In this document: positions 45,551-54,940 of the stretch, in pieces | Position numbering within the stretch: the first letter of the stretch is position 1 | Layout: the number at the start of each line of letters is the position of its first letter | Assembly (NCBI RefSeq): GCF_008642235.1 | Contig: NZ_SJEV01000001.1 | Location: 2,498,400-2,562,399, forward strand | Length of the DNA stretch: 64,000 nucleotides | Reading direction: 5' to 3' | From: Planctomonas psychrotolerans | GTDB lineage: Bacteria; Actinomycetota; Actinomycetes; Actinomycetales; Microbacteriaceae | Position numbers and translations under genes: made by a program | The notes under the pieces: generated by a model | Databases searched by the model: none | Seen by the model: the letters and a program-made list of their open reading frames with translations, nothing else | What the model was told of the DNA's origin: nothing

Positions 45551-48139
45551 GTGGCGCGCAATTTTTCAGGCATTCGACAGTCGATTCTGGCGGCGGGAGT
45601 GGGCGTAGCACTTCTCGCACCTCTGGCGGCGACATCACCCGCTCTCGCGGCGACATCGCCCGCCCTGGCGGCGACGTCACCCGCCCTCGCGACGCTCGAC
45701 GTCACCGGTCCGCGCACCCTGGTCGTCGACACGGCCGCTCGACCCGGCACGTATCCCAGCATCCAGTCCGCGATCGACGCCGCGACGGTGCCGGGCGACC
45801 GCGTGGTGGTGAACGACGGACGCTACGCCGAGAACATCGTGCTGGCAGCGCCGGGCGCATCGGGATCGCCGATCGAGGTGACCGCCGCGGGCAACGGCGC
45901 GGTCCTGGCCGGTACGGCCACTCTGGCCGCTCCCTACACCAGCATCTCGGGGCTGACCCTCACCGGGCTGACCCCCGCGGGCGGCACGACCGCGGCACAC
46001 GCGGTGACCGTGCGGGCCACCGACGTCCGCGTCTCCGACCTCGCGATCGACAACTTCCGCGGATTCGGCATCCGCTTCGAGTCGAAGATCTCCGCCCGGG
46101 GGTACGCCGGGCACAACCACATCTACAACACCGCGGGCGGAATCCAGATCGGTGACGGCGCACTGATCGAGGAGAACGAGATCGAGCGCATCAACGTGCA
46201 CGGCGACGCCAGCATGCCGGGCGATGCGTTCCGGGTGTTCGGTTCGAACGTGATCATCCGCCGGAACGTAGTGCACGGCACCTCGAAGAGCGAGATCTAC
46301 AGGGCGCACACCGACATGGTGCAGTCCTGGGACGACGTGAAGGTTCCGACCAAGAACGTCGTCATCGAGAAGAACCTCTTCACCGGTTGGTTCCACCAGG
46401 GTCTGATGCTCGAGAACGACGCCTTCGGCGGCTCGGGCACCTCGTACATCTCCGACTGGACCGTCAAGAACAACATCTTCGAGGGATTCGAGTCGTGGGG
46501 CATCCTCGCGGGGAAGCCGGGCGGAGGCATCCCCAACCTCAAGGTGCACAACAACACGTTCGTCGGCAACCCGGCGGGCAGCCACAACGGCGTCGGAATG
46601 GTCGGCATCAACGGCTTCGGCGAGGTGAAGAACAACATCATCACCGGCGTGACGGCCGCGAGCTACTTCGCGAGCGACGGCACCAGGCTCTCGGCAGGCA
46701 ATAACCTCGTCTTCTCGGCACCCGCACCCGTGGTCGCCCTGGCCTCGGACATCGTGGGCAAGGATCCGCTGTTCTTCGACGTGAGCAAGAAGGACTTCCG
46801 TCTGCGTGACGGATCACCGGCCGTGGATGCCGGAGTCGAGCTCGGGCTGAGAACCGATGTGCTGGGGATCAATCGAAGTACCGCCAAGCCGGACATCGGC
46901 GCACACGAGTACATCGTCGTACGTCCGCCCGTGCTCAACACGGTGACGCGGGCCGAATACGACTCGATCCAGGCGGCCGTCGACGCCGCGGCACCGGGGG
47001 AGCGCGTGCTGGTGCGCGCCGGTCGATACGTGGAGAACGTGCAGCTGCGCAACCCGGGCACCGCGGACGCGCCGATCGTTCTCAGCGCGGACAGCCCGCA
47101 GTCCATCCTCGTCGGTACCCTCACGGTGGCCGCGCCCCACGTCTCGGTGGAGAACCTGACCGTGACGGGTCTCGCGCCGGGAGGCATCGCCACGCCCACC
47201 GCCGGGGTGACCGTGCAGGCGCCCTTCGTGTCCCTCACGAACCTCGACGTCGACACCTTCGCCGGCTGGGGCATCGACTTCGCGGCCGGTGTCGCGTCGG
47301 ATGGCCGCGCCATCGGCAACCGCGTCTACAACAGTGCGGGTGGCGTGCGCATCGCCGATCGTGCGGTGGTCGAAGCCAACGAGGTCGTGCGGATCAACAC
47401 GCACGGCAGCATCGACGCACCGGGCGACGCCTTCGCGGTGGTCGGTGCCGACGTGGTGCTCCGCGGGAACCGTGCGTCCGGCTCGGTCGCCTCGGAAGCG
47501 GGCGGCGCGCGGGTGGACATGGTGACCGCCATCGGCGCGACCGGCATTCCGGCTACCAACGTCCTGGTGGAGAACAATGTCTTCACCGGATGGTTCTCAC
47601 GGGGTTTGGCGCTCGACGGCACCGCACCGAGCGGCACCGGCTCGCTCATCTCCGACTGGTCGGTGCGCAACAACGTCTTCGCGGGCTTCGAGTCCGACGG
47701 CGTGGTCGCGGGCACCGCCGGCACCGGAATCCCGAAGCTCAGGGTGTACAGCAACACCTTCGCCGGGTTCGACGGCGCCGCGGCATCCGGAGTCGTCTTC
47801 CGCGGCGCGGGCGCCTCGGGTGAGATCCGCAACAACATCCTCACCGGCATCACGACGACGTCCACCGCCGCGCTCGACTCCGCCACCGCCACGCAGACGC
47901 ACAACCTGGTCTTCGCGGCACCGGATCCGACGGTCGGGCACTGGTCGATCGTCAAGAACAAGGATCCGCTGTTCGTCGACCCGTCGGCGGGCGACTACCG
48001 GCTGCGAATCGGTTCCCCGGCCATCGACAGGGGCACCCGCGTCGGATCGATCACGGATGCGGACGGCCTCAGCCGCTTCGTGAACGGCATCATCGACATC
48101 GGAGCATACGAGTACGGTGCCGCGCCGCTGGCTCAGTAG
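45551..48139 (+). CDS. Secreted right-handed parallel beta-helix protein, duplicated
   Basis: An 862-residue secreted protein. The signal peptide (LAAGVGVALLAPL) runs into three exact LAATSPA heptads (residues 25-45), giving several AxA cleavage sites. Two homologous ~390-residue beta-helix domains follow. Domain 1 opens with YPSIQSAIDAATVPGDRVVV and ends DIGAHEY near residue 450; domain 2 opens with YDSIQAAVDAAAPGERVLV and ends DIGAYEYG near residue 855. Each has coil repeats such as NHIYNTAGGIQIGDGALIEENEI. This fold is used by pectate lyases, alginate-modifying enzymes and surface proteins; catalytic residues are not identifiable. GTG 45551 follows GGGGGGAC. Confidence 0.85.
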   Translation: MARNFSGIRQSILAAGVGVALLAPLAATSPALAATSPALAATSPALATLDVTGPRTLVVDTAARPGTYPSIQSAIDAATVPGDRVVVNDGRYAENIVLAAPGASGSPIEVTAAGNGAVLAGTATLAAPYTSISGLTLTGLTPAGGTTAAHAVTVRATDVRVSDLAIDNFRGFGIRFESKISARGYAGHNHIYNTAGGIQIGDGALIEENEIERINVHGDASMPGDAFRVFGSNVIIRRNVVHGTSKSEIYRAHTDMVQSWDDVKVPTKNVVIEKNLFTGWFHQGLMLENDAFGGSGTSYISDWTVKNNIFEGFESWGILAGKPGGGIPNLKVHNNTFVGNPAGSHNGVGMVGINGFGEVKNNIITGVTAASYFASDGTRLSAGNNLVFSAPAPVVALASDIVGKDPLFFDVSKKDFRLRDGSPAVDAGVELGLRTDVLGINRSTAKPDIGAHEYIVVRPPVLNTVTRAEYDSIQAAVDAAAPGERVLVRAGRYVENVQLRNPGTADAPIVLSADSPQSILVGTLTVAAPHVSVENLTVTGLAPGGIATPTAGVTVQAPFVSLTNLDVDTFAGWGIDFAAGVASDGRAIGNRVYNSAGGVRIADRAVVEANEVVRINTHGSIDAPGDAFAVVGADVVLRGNRASGSVASEAGGARVDMVTAIGATGIPATNVLVENNVFTGWFSRGLALDGTAPSGTGSLISDWSVRNNVFAGFESDGVVAGTAGTGIPKLRVYSNTFAGFDGAAASGVVFRGAGASGEIRNNILTGITTTSTAALDSATATQTHNLVFAAPDPTVGHWSIVKNKDPLFVDPSAGDYRLRIGSPAIDRGTRVGSITDADGLSRFVNGIIDIGAYEYGAAPLAQ

Positions 48140-48142
48140 CGC

Positions 48143-48535
48143 CTAGTTGATCGCCGTGCCGCCGGTCGTGAGTGGCTCAGTGATGCGGGGGAGGAGAGCG
48201 CTGAAGCCCGCCGCGGCACCGACACCGAAGAAGAAGAGGAAGTCGGGGCCCATGAAGCCGGTCGGCGCGGCGCCGAACAGCTCCCGGTCGAGCAGCCCGA
48301 GCAGGCCGATGCCGATGAGAACCGCCGCGACCGCACCGAGCGTTCCCCGGAGGGCGGCAGCCGAGCTCTGCGTCAGGCCGACGACGAGGAGTGCGAGAGC
48401 GCTGAGCAGATACACCGCATCCATCAGGATGTCCACGTTGAAGACACCGAGCATGTGCTCGCCTTCGATGAAGAGCCCGGCGAACCCGTGAGATCCGAGG
48501 AGGATCCCGATCATGACTGCGGCCGCTCTACCCAT
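48143..48535 (-). CDS. DUF4383-like membrane protein
   Basis: A 130-residue protein with four hydrophobic helices (for example AAVMIGILLGSHGFAGLFI, DAVYLLSALALLVVGL, AVAAVLIGIGLLGLLD and FLFFFGVGAAAGFSALL). It resembles the DUF4383 group of small actinobacterial membrane proteins; the function is unknown. ATG 48535 is preceded by GGGAG 9 nt upstream; ATG 48514 is an alternative. It converges on the beta-helix gene with 3 nt between the stops. Confidence 0.7.
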   Translation of the reverse strand: MGRAAAVMIGILLGSHGFAGLFIEGEHMLGVFNVDILMDAVYLLSALALLVVGLTQSSAAALRGTLGAVAAVLIGIGLLGLLDRELFGAAPTGFMGPDFLFFFGVGAAAGFSALLPRITEPLTTGGTAIN

Positions 48536-48763
48536 CTATCGATCTCCCTCGTACACGTGCTGCGATTGCTGAATTTTCAGCCTAACCGGGTGCACCAGGT
48601 GCGGTAAGGGAGGAGACCGAGTTCACAGGGGCGCGGAGGGCGCGGTGGTATGCACGACACGCGGGGGTGCCACCGTGGTCGCACTAGTGTTCTGCTACCG
48701 CACGGTCGCGGGCAGCGAGCCCGTGGGGCACCCGACCAGCGCAACCGGAAGCGAGGGGGAACG

Positions 48764-49339
48764 ATGGGGCAGCTTCGCTACTCCGGCCTCATCTCCCTCG
48801 ACGGCTATTCGTCCGACGCGGGAGGCGACTTCGGCTGGGCGATGCCCGACGAGGAGGTTCACGCGGCGATCAACGACTCGGAGCGCCCGACCGGCACCTA
48901 TCTCTACGGGCGCCGCATGTACGAGGTGATGGCGGCGTGGGAGACGATGCCGACCGAACCCGACGCCACGGCGCCCCACCGCGACTTCGCGGGAATATGG
49001 GCGCGAGCCCGGAAGGTGGTGTACTCCCGAACACTCGACACCGTGTCGACCGAGCGGACCCGGATCGAGCGTCGCTTCGACCCGGATGCGGTCCGTCGCC
49101 TGCTCGAGTCCTCGGAGGAGGATCTATCCATCGGCGGCGCGGGTGTCGGCGGGCTCGCGCTGCGGGGCGGACTCGTCAGCGAGGTCGCCGCTTACGTCTT
49201 CCCCGTCACGGTGGGAGGCGGCACCAAGTTCCTGCCCGACGGGTTCCGGGCGCATTTGGAGCTGGTCGAGGAGAGACGATTCACCAGCGGCGTCGTGCTG
49301 CTGCGCTACCGGGTGCTCCACGGGCCCGACGGCTCGTGA
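48764..49339 (+). CDS. Dihydrofolate reductase family protein (RibD C-terminal type)
   Basis: A 191-residue protein of the RibD/DHFR-like superfamily: LRYSGLISLDGYSSD at the N-terminus, GTYLYGRRMYEVMAAWE, KVVYSRTLD near residue 85, and LSIGGAGVGGLALRGGLVSEV followed by PVTVGGGTKFLP. It is an NADPH-dependent reductase fold; it lacks the length and motifs of true DHFR, so folate reduction is unlikely. GAGGGGG 4 nt before ATG 48764 sets the start. Confidence 0.85.
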   Translation: MGQLRYSGLISLDGYSSDAGGDFGWAMPDEEVHAAINDSERPTGTYLYGRRMYEVMAAWETMPTEPDATAPHRDFAGIWARARKVVYSRTLDTVSTERTRIERRFDPDAVRRLLESSEEDLSIGGAGVGGLALRGGLVSEVAAYVFPVTVGGGTKFLPDGFRAHLELVEERRFTSGVVLLRYRVLHGPDGS

Positions 49340-49367
49340 CGGGCGACCGGCCCGGAATCACAGTCTG

Positions 49368-49442
49368 TGGTGCCCCCAGCAAGATTCGAACTTGCGCCCC
49401 TGCCTCCGGAGGGCAGTGCTCTATCCCCTGAGCTATGGGGGC
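49368..49442 (-). tRNA. tRNA-Arg (anticodon CCG)
   Basis: A 75-nt cloverleaf on the minus strand with encoded CCA. Acceptor GCCCCCA/TGGGGGC, D-arm GCTC/GAGC, anticodon stem CTGCC/GGCAG with loop CTCCGGA (anticodon CCG, reads CGG), T-arm GCAAG-TTCGAAT-CTTGC. It lies between the RibD-like gene and pdxH. Confidence 0.96.
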
Positions 49443-49550
49443 CAGGGTGCGCGAAAACGCGTACTCAGGTTAGCACCGGCCGGCGACCCACGAACGCACG
49501 CGGGAGCAGACACCGTGGAACGCGATCCGACCCGTGGGGAAGGGCCGCCG

Positions 49551-49556
49551 TAGGCT
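49551..49556 (+). promoter_or_regulatory. -10 box for pdxH
   Basis: TAGGCT ends 6 nt before ATG 49563; the spacer GGGAGA could also serve as a short ribosome-binding site. Confidence 0.5.
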
Positions 49557-49562
49557 GGGAGA

Positions 49563-50246
49563 ATGGCCGACGAACAGACCCTGCGCGACAGGCTCCGCAC
49601 ACTTCCCGTGTTCGGGGACGACCTTCCGCCGTTCGACACGGATGCCGTGCCCGATGACCCGATCGACCTCTTCCTCGAGTGGCTGACCGCGGCTCTCGAC
49701 GCCGAGGTGAGTCAGCCGCACACCATGGTGCTCGCCACGTCCGACCCGAGCGGTCATCCGTCCGCACGCACGCTGCTGCTCAAGGATGTGACGCCCACCG
49801 TGGAGGACGAACCCGGCGCCGTGTGGTTCGCGGCGATGAGCGACAGCCCCAAGGGCGTCGAGCTCGAGGCGAATCCGCGCGCGGCACTGATGTTCTACTG
49901 GCGCGAGCAGGGCAGACAGGTGCGCATTTCGGGTCCGGTGTTCCACGGCGACCGTGAGGTGAGCGAGCGGGACTTCCTCGCCCGGCACCCGGCGGCGCGC
50001 GCCACCGTTCTCGCAGGGGACCAGAGCGCCCCGATGCCGCCCGTCGACGAGGTGGACCGGGCCGTCGCGAGCGCGAAGGAGTTCATCTCCGTGAACCCGA
50101 ATTTCGTGCCGGAGACCTGGCGCAGTTACTTCGTGCAGCCGTTGATGGTGGAGTTCTGGCAGGCGGCACGCCACAGCGAGCAGAAGCGTCTTCAATACAC
50201 GTCGTCCCCGTCCGGCGGATGGGAACGACGAATGCTGTGGCCGTAG
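49563..50246 (+). CDS. pdxH: Pyridoxine/pyridoxamine 5'-phosphate oxidase
   Basis: A 227-residue FMN enzyme that makes pyridoxal 5'-phosphate from pyridoxine or pyridoxamine 5'-phosphate. The FMN and substrate motifs are HPSARTLLLKDV near residue 64, NPRAALMFYWREQGRQVRISG, and the C-terminal VEFWQAARHSEQKRL, where PdxH signature sequences normally have WQGxxxRLHDR; here the segment reads WQAARHSEQKRLQY. The final GGWERRMLWP matches the usual W(x)RxRLxP end. The C-terminal signature is divergent, so a PdxH-like paralogue is possible. Confidence 0.83.
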   Translation: MADEQTLRDRLRTLPVFGDDLPPFDTDAVPDDPIDLFLEWLTAALDAEVSQPHTMVLATSDPSGHPSARTLLLKDVTPTVEDEPGAVWFAAMSDSPKGVELEANPRAALMFYWREQGRQVRISGPVFHGDREVSERDFLARHPAARATVLAGDQSAPMPPVDEVDRAVASAKEFISVNPNFVPETWRSYFVQPLMVEFWQAARHSEQKRLQYTSSPSGGWERRMLWP

Positions 50247-50292
50247 AGCCCACTGTTCCGTTCAGCACGACCTCCGAACCGAAAGGCACCGC

Positions 50293-50790
50293 ATGTCCGG
50301 CCGCGTGACCAACCCCAGCGACGCTTTCCCGCCCTCCGTGGGGATCTCCCTCGACTATCCCGACGGGTGGGAGCCCCTGGCCGGCGCCGGCGTGCACCTG
50401 GCTGTCGTGCGCATCATGCCGCCGGGGGAGTTCCGCCCCAACGTCGTGGCGACCGTGAAGCGGATGGATGCGGCATTCACGCTGGACTCCGCCGTGCAGC
50501 AGCTGCATGCCAAGCTCGCGACGCTGCCCGAGTACGAGCAGCACACCGAGGAGCGCAGGCAGGTGCTCGGCGCTGCGGGGTTCGCCGCGGAGGGCGAGTA
50601 CACGCATCCGCAAGCCGGCAGCCTCGCGATCGTGACGGCGATGACCGTGGTCTCCCGGCCGAATGCGGTGGATCTCGTGGAGATCTCCGGCACGTGCGCC
50701 GCCGGCCAGGTGGAGGACGTGATCGAGGACATCCGCGGCATGCTCACCGGTGCCCGCATCGAGAAGACCGCCCTCGTGGTGGCGCGCTGA
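50293..50790 (+). CDS. LpqN/DUF1795-like protein
   Basis: A 165-residue protein with the Mog1p/PsbP-like fold seen in LpqN and DUF1795 proteins: VGISLDYPDGWEPLAGAG near the start, then NVVATVKRMDAAFTLDSAVQQL and a C-terminal ISGTCAAGQVEDVIEDIRGML. There is no signal peptide or lipobox, so it should be cytoplasmic, unlike mycobacterial LpqN. The function is unknown. It may form a unit with pdxH, 46 nt upstream. Confidence 0.75.
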   Translation: MSGRVTNPSDAFPPSVGISLDYPDGWEPLAGAGVHLAVVRIMPPGEFRPNVVATVKRMDAAFTLDSAVQQLHAKLATLPEYEQHTEERRQVLGAAGFAAEGEYTHPQAGSLAIVTAMTVVSRPNAVDLVEISGTCAAGQVEDVIEDIRGMLTGARIEKTALVVAR

Positions 50791-50890
50791 GACGCCCGTC
50801 GGAAACGCGGCGGAGGTCGGCGCGTTCGTTCCGAGCGCGTTCTGTGTCGTCCCGTTACGGTGCGGCGCGCGGCGATCGCCCGGTCGTCCG

Positions 50891-50896
50891 CACAAT
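50891..50896 (+). promoter_or_regulatory. -10 box for the amidotransferase gene
   Basis: CACAAT ends 6 nt before ATG 50903, the same form as the aldo/keto reductase box. Confidence 0.5.
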
Positions 50897-50902
50897 GGAC
50901 TC

Positions 50903-51700
50903 ATGAGCGCACCACGCCCCCGTCGCCTCGCCGTCGTGCAGGTGACCCGCCACCGACCGGAGAACGAAGCGTACAACGCGCTCGTTCAGGTGCTGAACGG
51001 ACGCGTGTGGGCGATGGCGGGCGACGCCGGCTGGGACGTAGTCCGTGTCGCGGCAGCCGATGTCGGTGTGCACGCCCTGCTCGACGCGACGGCGGACGCC
51101 GACGCGGTCGTCATCATGGGCGGAGAGGATGTCTCGCCGGAGTTGTACGGCGGATCCACCGGGTATCCGGGGGAGTCGACCCACTTTCCGAGCGCCGACG
51201 ACGGGCAGATCGCTCTCGTCACCCGCGCCCTCCACAGGGGCACGCCGCTCCTCGGTATCTGCCGGGGCGCCCAGATCATCAACGTGGCACTCGGCGGCAC
51301 GCTGCACCAGCACCTCGAGGCGGGCGACCTGCACCGGAATGTCGGTGTTCCGATCACCGAGGTCATGCACGATCACGACGTGGAGATCGATCCGGCCAGC
51401 ACCCTCGCCGCCGCGCTCGGCACGTCCACGACGGTCCGCAGCGCGCATCACCAGGCGATCGATCGCCTCGGCAGCGGCCTGTCCGTGGTGGCGACCGCCC
51501 CGGACGGCGTGATCGAGGCCGTCGAGCACGACACCGCCGACATCCTCGGCGTGCAGTGGCACCCGGAGGACGCGCAGTCCCCGGCCGAGCAGTTGCCCGC
51601 CCTTCTCGACGTGCTGGCGCGCGCCCTCGCGGCCGGTGCGGAATACGAGCTGGCGGCAGCGACCGCTCCCGCCGCCCGGAGCGACGCCGCCGCCGCGTAG
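50903..51700 (+). CDS. Gamma-glutamyl-gamma-aminobutyrate hydrolase family protein
   Basis: A 265-residue class I glutamine-amidotransferase-like hydrolase (PuuD type). The nucleophile Cys is in PLLGICRGAQIINVALGG near residue 119; the His/Glu pair is in ILGVQWHPED near residue 218; MGGEDVSPELYGG and RSAHHQAIDRLGSGL are also conserved. In PuuD the substrate is gamma-Glu-GABA; no putrescine genes are nearby, so only the family is certain. The tail after ~240 is Ala-rich. Confidence 0.88.
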   Translation: MSAPRPRRLAVVQVTRHRPENEAYNALVQVLNGRVWAMAGDAGWDVVRVAAADVGVHALLDATADADAVVIMGGEDVSPELYGGSTGYPGESTHFPSADDGQIALVTRALHRGTPLLGICRGAQIINVALGGTLHQHLEAGDLHRNVGVPITEVMHDHDVEIDPASTLAAALGTSTTVRSAHHQAIDRLGSGLSVVATAPDGVIEAVEHDTADILGVQWHPEDAQSPAEQLPALLDVLARALAAGAEYELAAATAPAARSDAAAA

Positions 51701-51719
51701 CGTTCGGCTGCCGTTCCGG

Positions 51720-52394
51720 TTACGGCTGCAGCGCCACCACGTTCTCGACCACGCTGCTCACGAGTGCGGCGTGATCGCCCGGCTCGTAGAACGCGGTCGA
51801 CCGACCCACGATCCAGTAGTCACCCGCGAACACCTGCGCCTGGCCGACGCCATCGATGAGTGCGAAGTATCCCTCGTCGCCCGCATAGATGGGCACCGGG
51901 TCGTTCCCCACCACGAGGGCATCCTTGCGTCGCTGCGCCTCCTCGGGCAGCAGGTGGGCGACCGCGAACTCGATCTGCTCCCCGCTCGTCTGGTTGACGA
52001 AGCCGCAGGCCGCACCGTTCTGCTCGTCGACCAGCACAGCGGGGAGCGTTCCCTCGGCGGGGGTGTAGTCGCTCTGCACGCCGACGTTGGGGTTGAAGTC
52101 GTACAGCGTCTGGCTCGGCAGCACCGCGGCGCAGTCGACGGTCACCGGCACGCTCGTGGGAGCGGACGTCGGGGTCGGAGTCGCGGACGTCGGGGTCGGG
52201 CTCGTGGCGGGCGTCGGCTCGGCGGTGTCACTCGGCGACGGCGTGGCGGGAGCGGAGGCCGCGGGCGTCTCGGGCTCGGGAGGCGCTGCGTCCGGCGTGC
52301 AGCCGGCGAGGGAGAGACCGGCGATCGCGGCGGCGGCGACGAGCGGTCCGCTTCGTCGTGCGCGGTGCGGGAAGGGAGTCGACGATCGCAGCAT
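51720..52394 (-). CDS. Lipoprotein with Thr/Pro-rich stalk, second copy of the architecture
   Basis: A 224-residue predicted lipoprotein. The signal [13 protein letters not shown] ends in a lipobox Cys near residue 31; a Pro/Thr/Ser spacer runs to ~75. The C-terminal domain has [51 protein letters not shown], matching the layout of the 6821-7444 lipoprotein (two Cys in the same places, then an acidic EAQ helix). The function is unknown. TATCCT 6 nt before the ATG gives a leaderless start. It is divergent from argS. Confidence 0.8.
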   Translation of the reverse strand: MLRSSTPFPHRARRSGPLVAAAAIAGLSLAGCTPDAAPPEPETPAASAPATPSPSDTAEPTPATSPTPTSATPTPTSAPTSVPVTVDCAAVLPSQTLYDFNPNVGVQSDYTPAEGTLPAVLVDEQNGAACGFVNQTSGEQIEFAVAHLLPEEAQRRKDALVVGNDPVPIYAGDEGYFALIDGVGQAQVFAGDYWIVGRSTAFYEPGDHAALVSSVVENVVALQP

Positions 52395-52400
52395 CGGTTC

Positions 52401-52406
52401 AGGATA
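52401..52406 (-). promoter_or_regulatory. -10 box for leaderless lipoprotein gene
   Basis: TATCCT on the minus strand ends 6 nt before ATG 52394. Confidence 0.5.
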
Positions 52407-52461
52407 CCGGCGCCTTTCCCCGCCGAAGGATGCCCCGCGACGGACGGTAGGCTTGTGTGCC

Positions 52462-54126
52462 GTGACTGCCGCAAACCTTTCCTCCGCCATCTTCGACCTC
52501 GTGGCGGCCGCGGCGGTCCGGCGCGCACCCGATGCCGCCCTCTCGATCACCGCCGCCGATGTGGTGCTCGAACGCCCGAAGAACCGCGACCACGGCGACT
52601 GGGCCACCAACATCGCCATGAAGCTCGCGAAGCCGCTCGGCATGAACCCCCGCGAGTTCGCCGCCGACGTCGCATCCGACATCGCCGGCCTACCCGGAGT
52701 CGCCTCCGTCGACGTCGCGGGACCGGGATTCATCAACATCCGCCTGGAGGCGGCGACCGCCGGCCAGCTCGCGAAGACCATCGTCGATTCGGGCGCGTCG
52801 TTCGGCACCGGAACGATGTTCGACGGCGTGACCATCAACCTCGAGTTCGTGTCGGCCAACCCCACCGGTCCCATCCACATCGGCGGAGTGCGCTGGGCCG
52901 CGGTCGGAGACAGCCTCGCGCGGATCCTCATCGCGCAGGGCGGCCTCGTCACCCGCGAGTACTACTTCAACGACCACGGTTCGCAGATCGACCGCTTCGC
53001 CCGCAGCCTCCTCGCCAGCCATCTCGGCGAGCCGACACCCGAGGACGGCTACGGCGGCGCGTACATCTCCGACATCGCCGCCCGGGTCGTGGAGCTCTAC
53101 GACGGAGACCTCGCGTCGCTCAGCCGCGACGATGCCCAGGAGGTGTTCCGCTCGATCGGCGTCGACCTGATGTTCGGCGAGATCAAGCAGAAGCTGCACG
53201 ACTTCGGCGTGGACTTCGACGTGTACTTCCACGAGGACTCGCTGCACAAGTCCGGCGCGGTGGAACGCGCCATCGAGCGTCTGCGCGCTCTCGGTCACGT
53301 CTTCGAGGAGGACGGCGCCATCTGGCTGCGCACCACCCAGTTCGGCGACGACCGCGACCGGGTGATCATCCGCAGCACCGGAGAGCCCGCCTACATCTCC
53401 GGCGACCTCGGGTACTACCTCGACAAGCGCGAGCGCGGTTTCGAGCAGAACATCATCATGCTGGGCGCCGATCACCACGGCTACGTGGGCCGGATGATGG
53501 CGATGGCGGAGGCGTTCGGTGACGTGCCGAACGTGAACCTCCAGATCCTCATCGGCCAGATGGTCAACCTCATGCGCGACGGGCAGCCGCTCCGCATGAG
53601 CAAGCGTGCGGGCACCATCCTCACCCTCGACGATCTCGTCGACGCCGTGGGCGTGGATGCCGCCCGCTACGCTCTCGTGCGGTCGTCGGCCGACTCCCGT
53701 CTCGACATCGACCTCGAGGTGCTGCAGCGCCGCACCAACGACAACCCCGTCTTCTACGTGCAGTACGCGCATGCCCGCACTCGCTCCGTCGCCCGCAACG
53801 CCGCCGGGGTGGGTGTGGATCGCAGCGCGTTCGCGCCCGACCTGCTCACGCACGAGACGGAGTCCGTCCTGCTCGGGGTGTTGCAGGAGTTTCCCCGCAT
53901 CGTCGCTCAGGCCGCGGAGCTGCGCGAGCCGCACCGCGTTGCGCGTTACGTGGAGCAGCTCGCGGGCGCCTATCACCGCTGGTACGACAACTGCCGGGTC
54001 ACCCCGCTGGGCGAGGAGCCGGTCACCGACCTGCACCGCACGCGCCTGTGGCTGAACGACGCAGTGGGCACCGTCATCCGGAACGGCCTCGGCCTGCTCG
54101 GCGTGTCCGCGCCGGATCGGATGTAA
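52462..54126 (+). CDS. argS: Arginyl-tRNA synthetase
   Basis: A 554-residue class I aminoacyl-tRNA synthetase that charges tRNA-Arg. The HIGH-type motif is in [14 protein letters not shown] near residue 135, the KMSKS-type motif is [10 protein letters not shown] near residue 380, and the C-terminal anticodon-binding domain ends with [13 protein letters not shown] and [13 protein letters not shown]-like residues. GTG 52462 follows a TAGGCT box by 8 nt; longer in-frame starts extend into the divergent lipoprotein promoter and are unlikely. It heads the argS - DUF2993 - ... lysA - hom - thrC - thrB cluster. Confidence 0.96.
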   Translation: MTAANLSSAIFDLVAAAAVRRAPDAALSITAADVVLERPKNRDHGDWATNIAMKLAKPLGMNPREFAADVASDIAGLPGVASVDVAGPGFINIRLEAATAGQLAKTIVDSGASFGTGTMFDGVTINLEFVSANPTGPIHIGGVRWAAVGDSLARILIAQGGLVTREYYFNDHGSQIDRFARSLLASHLGEPTPEDGYGGAYISDIAARVVELYDGDLASLSRDDAQEVFRSIGVDLMFGEIKQKLHDFGVDFDVYFHEDSLHKSGAVERAIERLRALGHVFEEDGAIWLRTTQFGDDRDRVIIRSTGEPAYISGDLGYYLDKRERGFEQNIIMLGADHHGYVGRMMAMAEAFGDVPNVNLQILIGQMVNLMRDGQPLRMSKRAGTILTLDDLVDAVGVDAARYALVRSSADSRLDIDLEVLQRRTNDNPVFYVQYAHARTRSVARNAAGVGVDRSAFAPDLLTHETESVLLGVLQEFPRIVAQAAELREPHRVARYVEQLAGAYHRWYDNCRVTPLGEEPVTDLHRTRLWLNDAVGTVIRNGLGLLGVSAPDRM

Positions 54127-54918
54127 GTGGCTCCCGCAGCAGCGACCGCGCGCGCACCGCGCCGTCGCCGCCGCGCGCTCATCGCGGTGATCGTGGTCGG
54201 TGTGCTCGTGCTGCTGCTGGTCGTCGCCGTGTTCGTCGCCGATGCCTCCCTGCGGTCGTACGCCGAGGAGCGGATCCGCGCGGAGATCCGGGACGGACTG
54301 CCGAGCGGGGTCACCGGTGACCTCGCGGTCGACGTGGGTGGAGGACTGTTTCTGCTGCAGTATCTCCGCGGCAGTCTCGACCGGGTCGACCTCGCCGCCC
54401 CCGACCTCGCCGTCAACGGGGTTCCCGTCGGCTTCCGCGCCGTGGCCACCGGGGTTCCGGTCGACCGGTCGCAGTCGATCGAGAAGATGGTGGGGACCGT
54501 CCGGCTCTCCGAGGATGCCGTCAACGACCTCGTCGCGGAGTCCGGCCTGACCAACGTTCCGGCGGAGATCCGCCTCGGCAACGGCGCGGTCGGTTATGCC
54601 AGCAGCTTCCGCGTTCTCGGCTTCGACCTCGACTACGACGTGACCGCCGAGCCGCGCATCGACGGGGATACGGTGATCCTCACGCCGACGGATGCCGAGC
54701 TGACGTCGGTCCCGGGCGGGCTGAACATCGGCGGCGTGCTCGGCGACAACCTCAGCAGGTTCGCCGTACCCCTGTGCGTGGCGCAGTTCCTGCCGCAGGG
54801 CGTGACGCTCACCGGGCTCGAGGTGACGACCGGCCGGCTCGTCGCCACCTTCGCGGCCACCGACCTCGTGCTGTCCGAGCAGACCCTCGCGTCCCCAGGG
54901 TCGTGCTCGGACGGCTGA
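54127..54918 (+). CDS. DUF2993 (LmeA-like) membrane-anchored protein
   Basis: A 263-residue protein. A basic start (RAPRRRRRALIAVIVVGVLVLLLVVAVFV) gives one transmembrane helix; the rest is an exported beta-rich DUF2993 domain: ERIRAEIRDGLPSG, YLRGSLDRVDLAAPDLAVNG, LSEDAVNDLVAESGLTNVPAEIRLGNG and VLTPTDAELTSVPGG. Mycobacterial LmeA of this family acts in lipomannan elongation. GTG 54127 directly follows the argS stop, so the two are coupled. A role in envelope glycolipid assembly is inferred only. Confidence 0.82.
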   Translation: MAPAAATARAPRRRRRALIAVIVVGVLVLLLVVAVFVADASLRSYAEERIRAEIRDGLPSGVTGDLAVDVGGGLFLLQYLRGSLDRVDLAAPDLAVNGVPVGFRAVATGVPVDRSQSIEKMVGTVRLSEDAVNDLVAESGLTNVPAEIRLGNGAVGYASSFRVLGFDLDYDVTAEPRIDGDTVILTPTDAELTSVPGGLNIGGVLGDNLSRFAVPLCVAQFLPQGVTLTGLEVTTGRLVATFAATDLVLSEQTLASPGSCSDG

Positions 54919-54940
54919 TCCGGATGTCGGTCCGCGAGGG

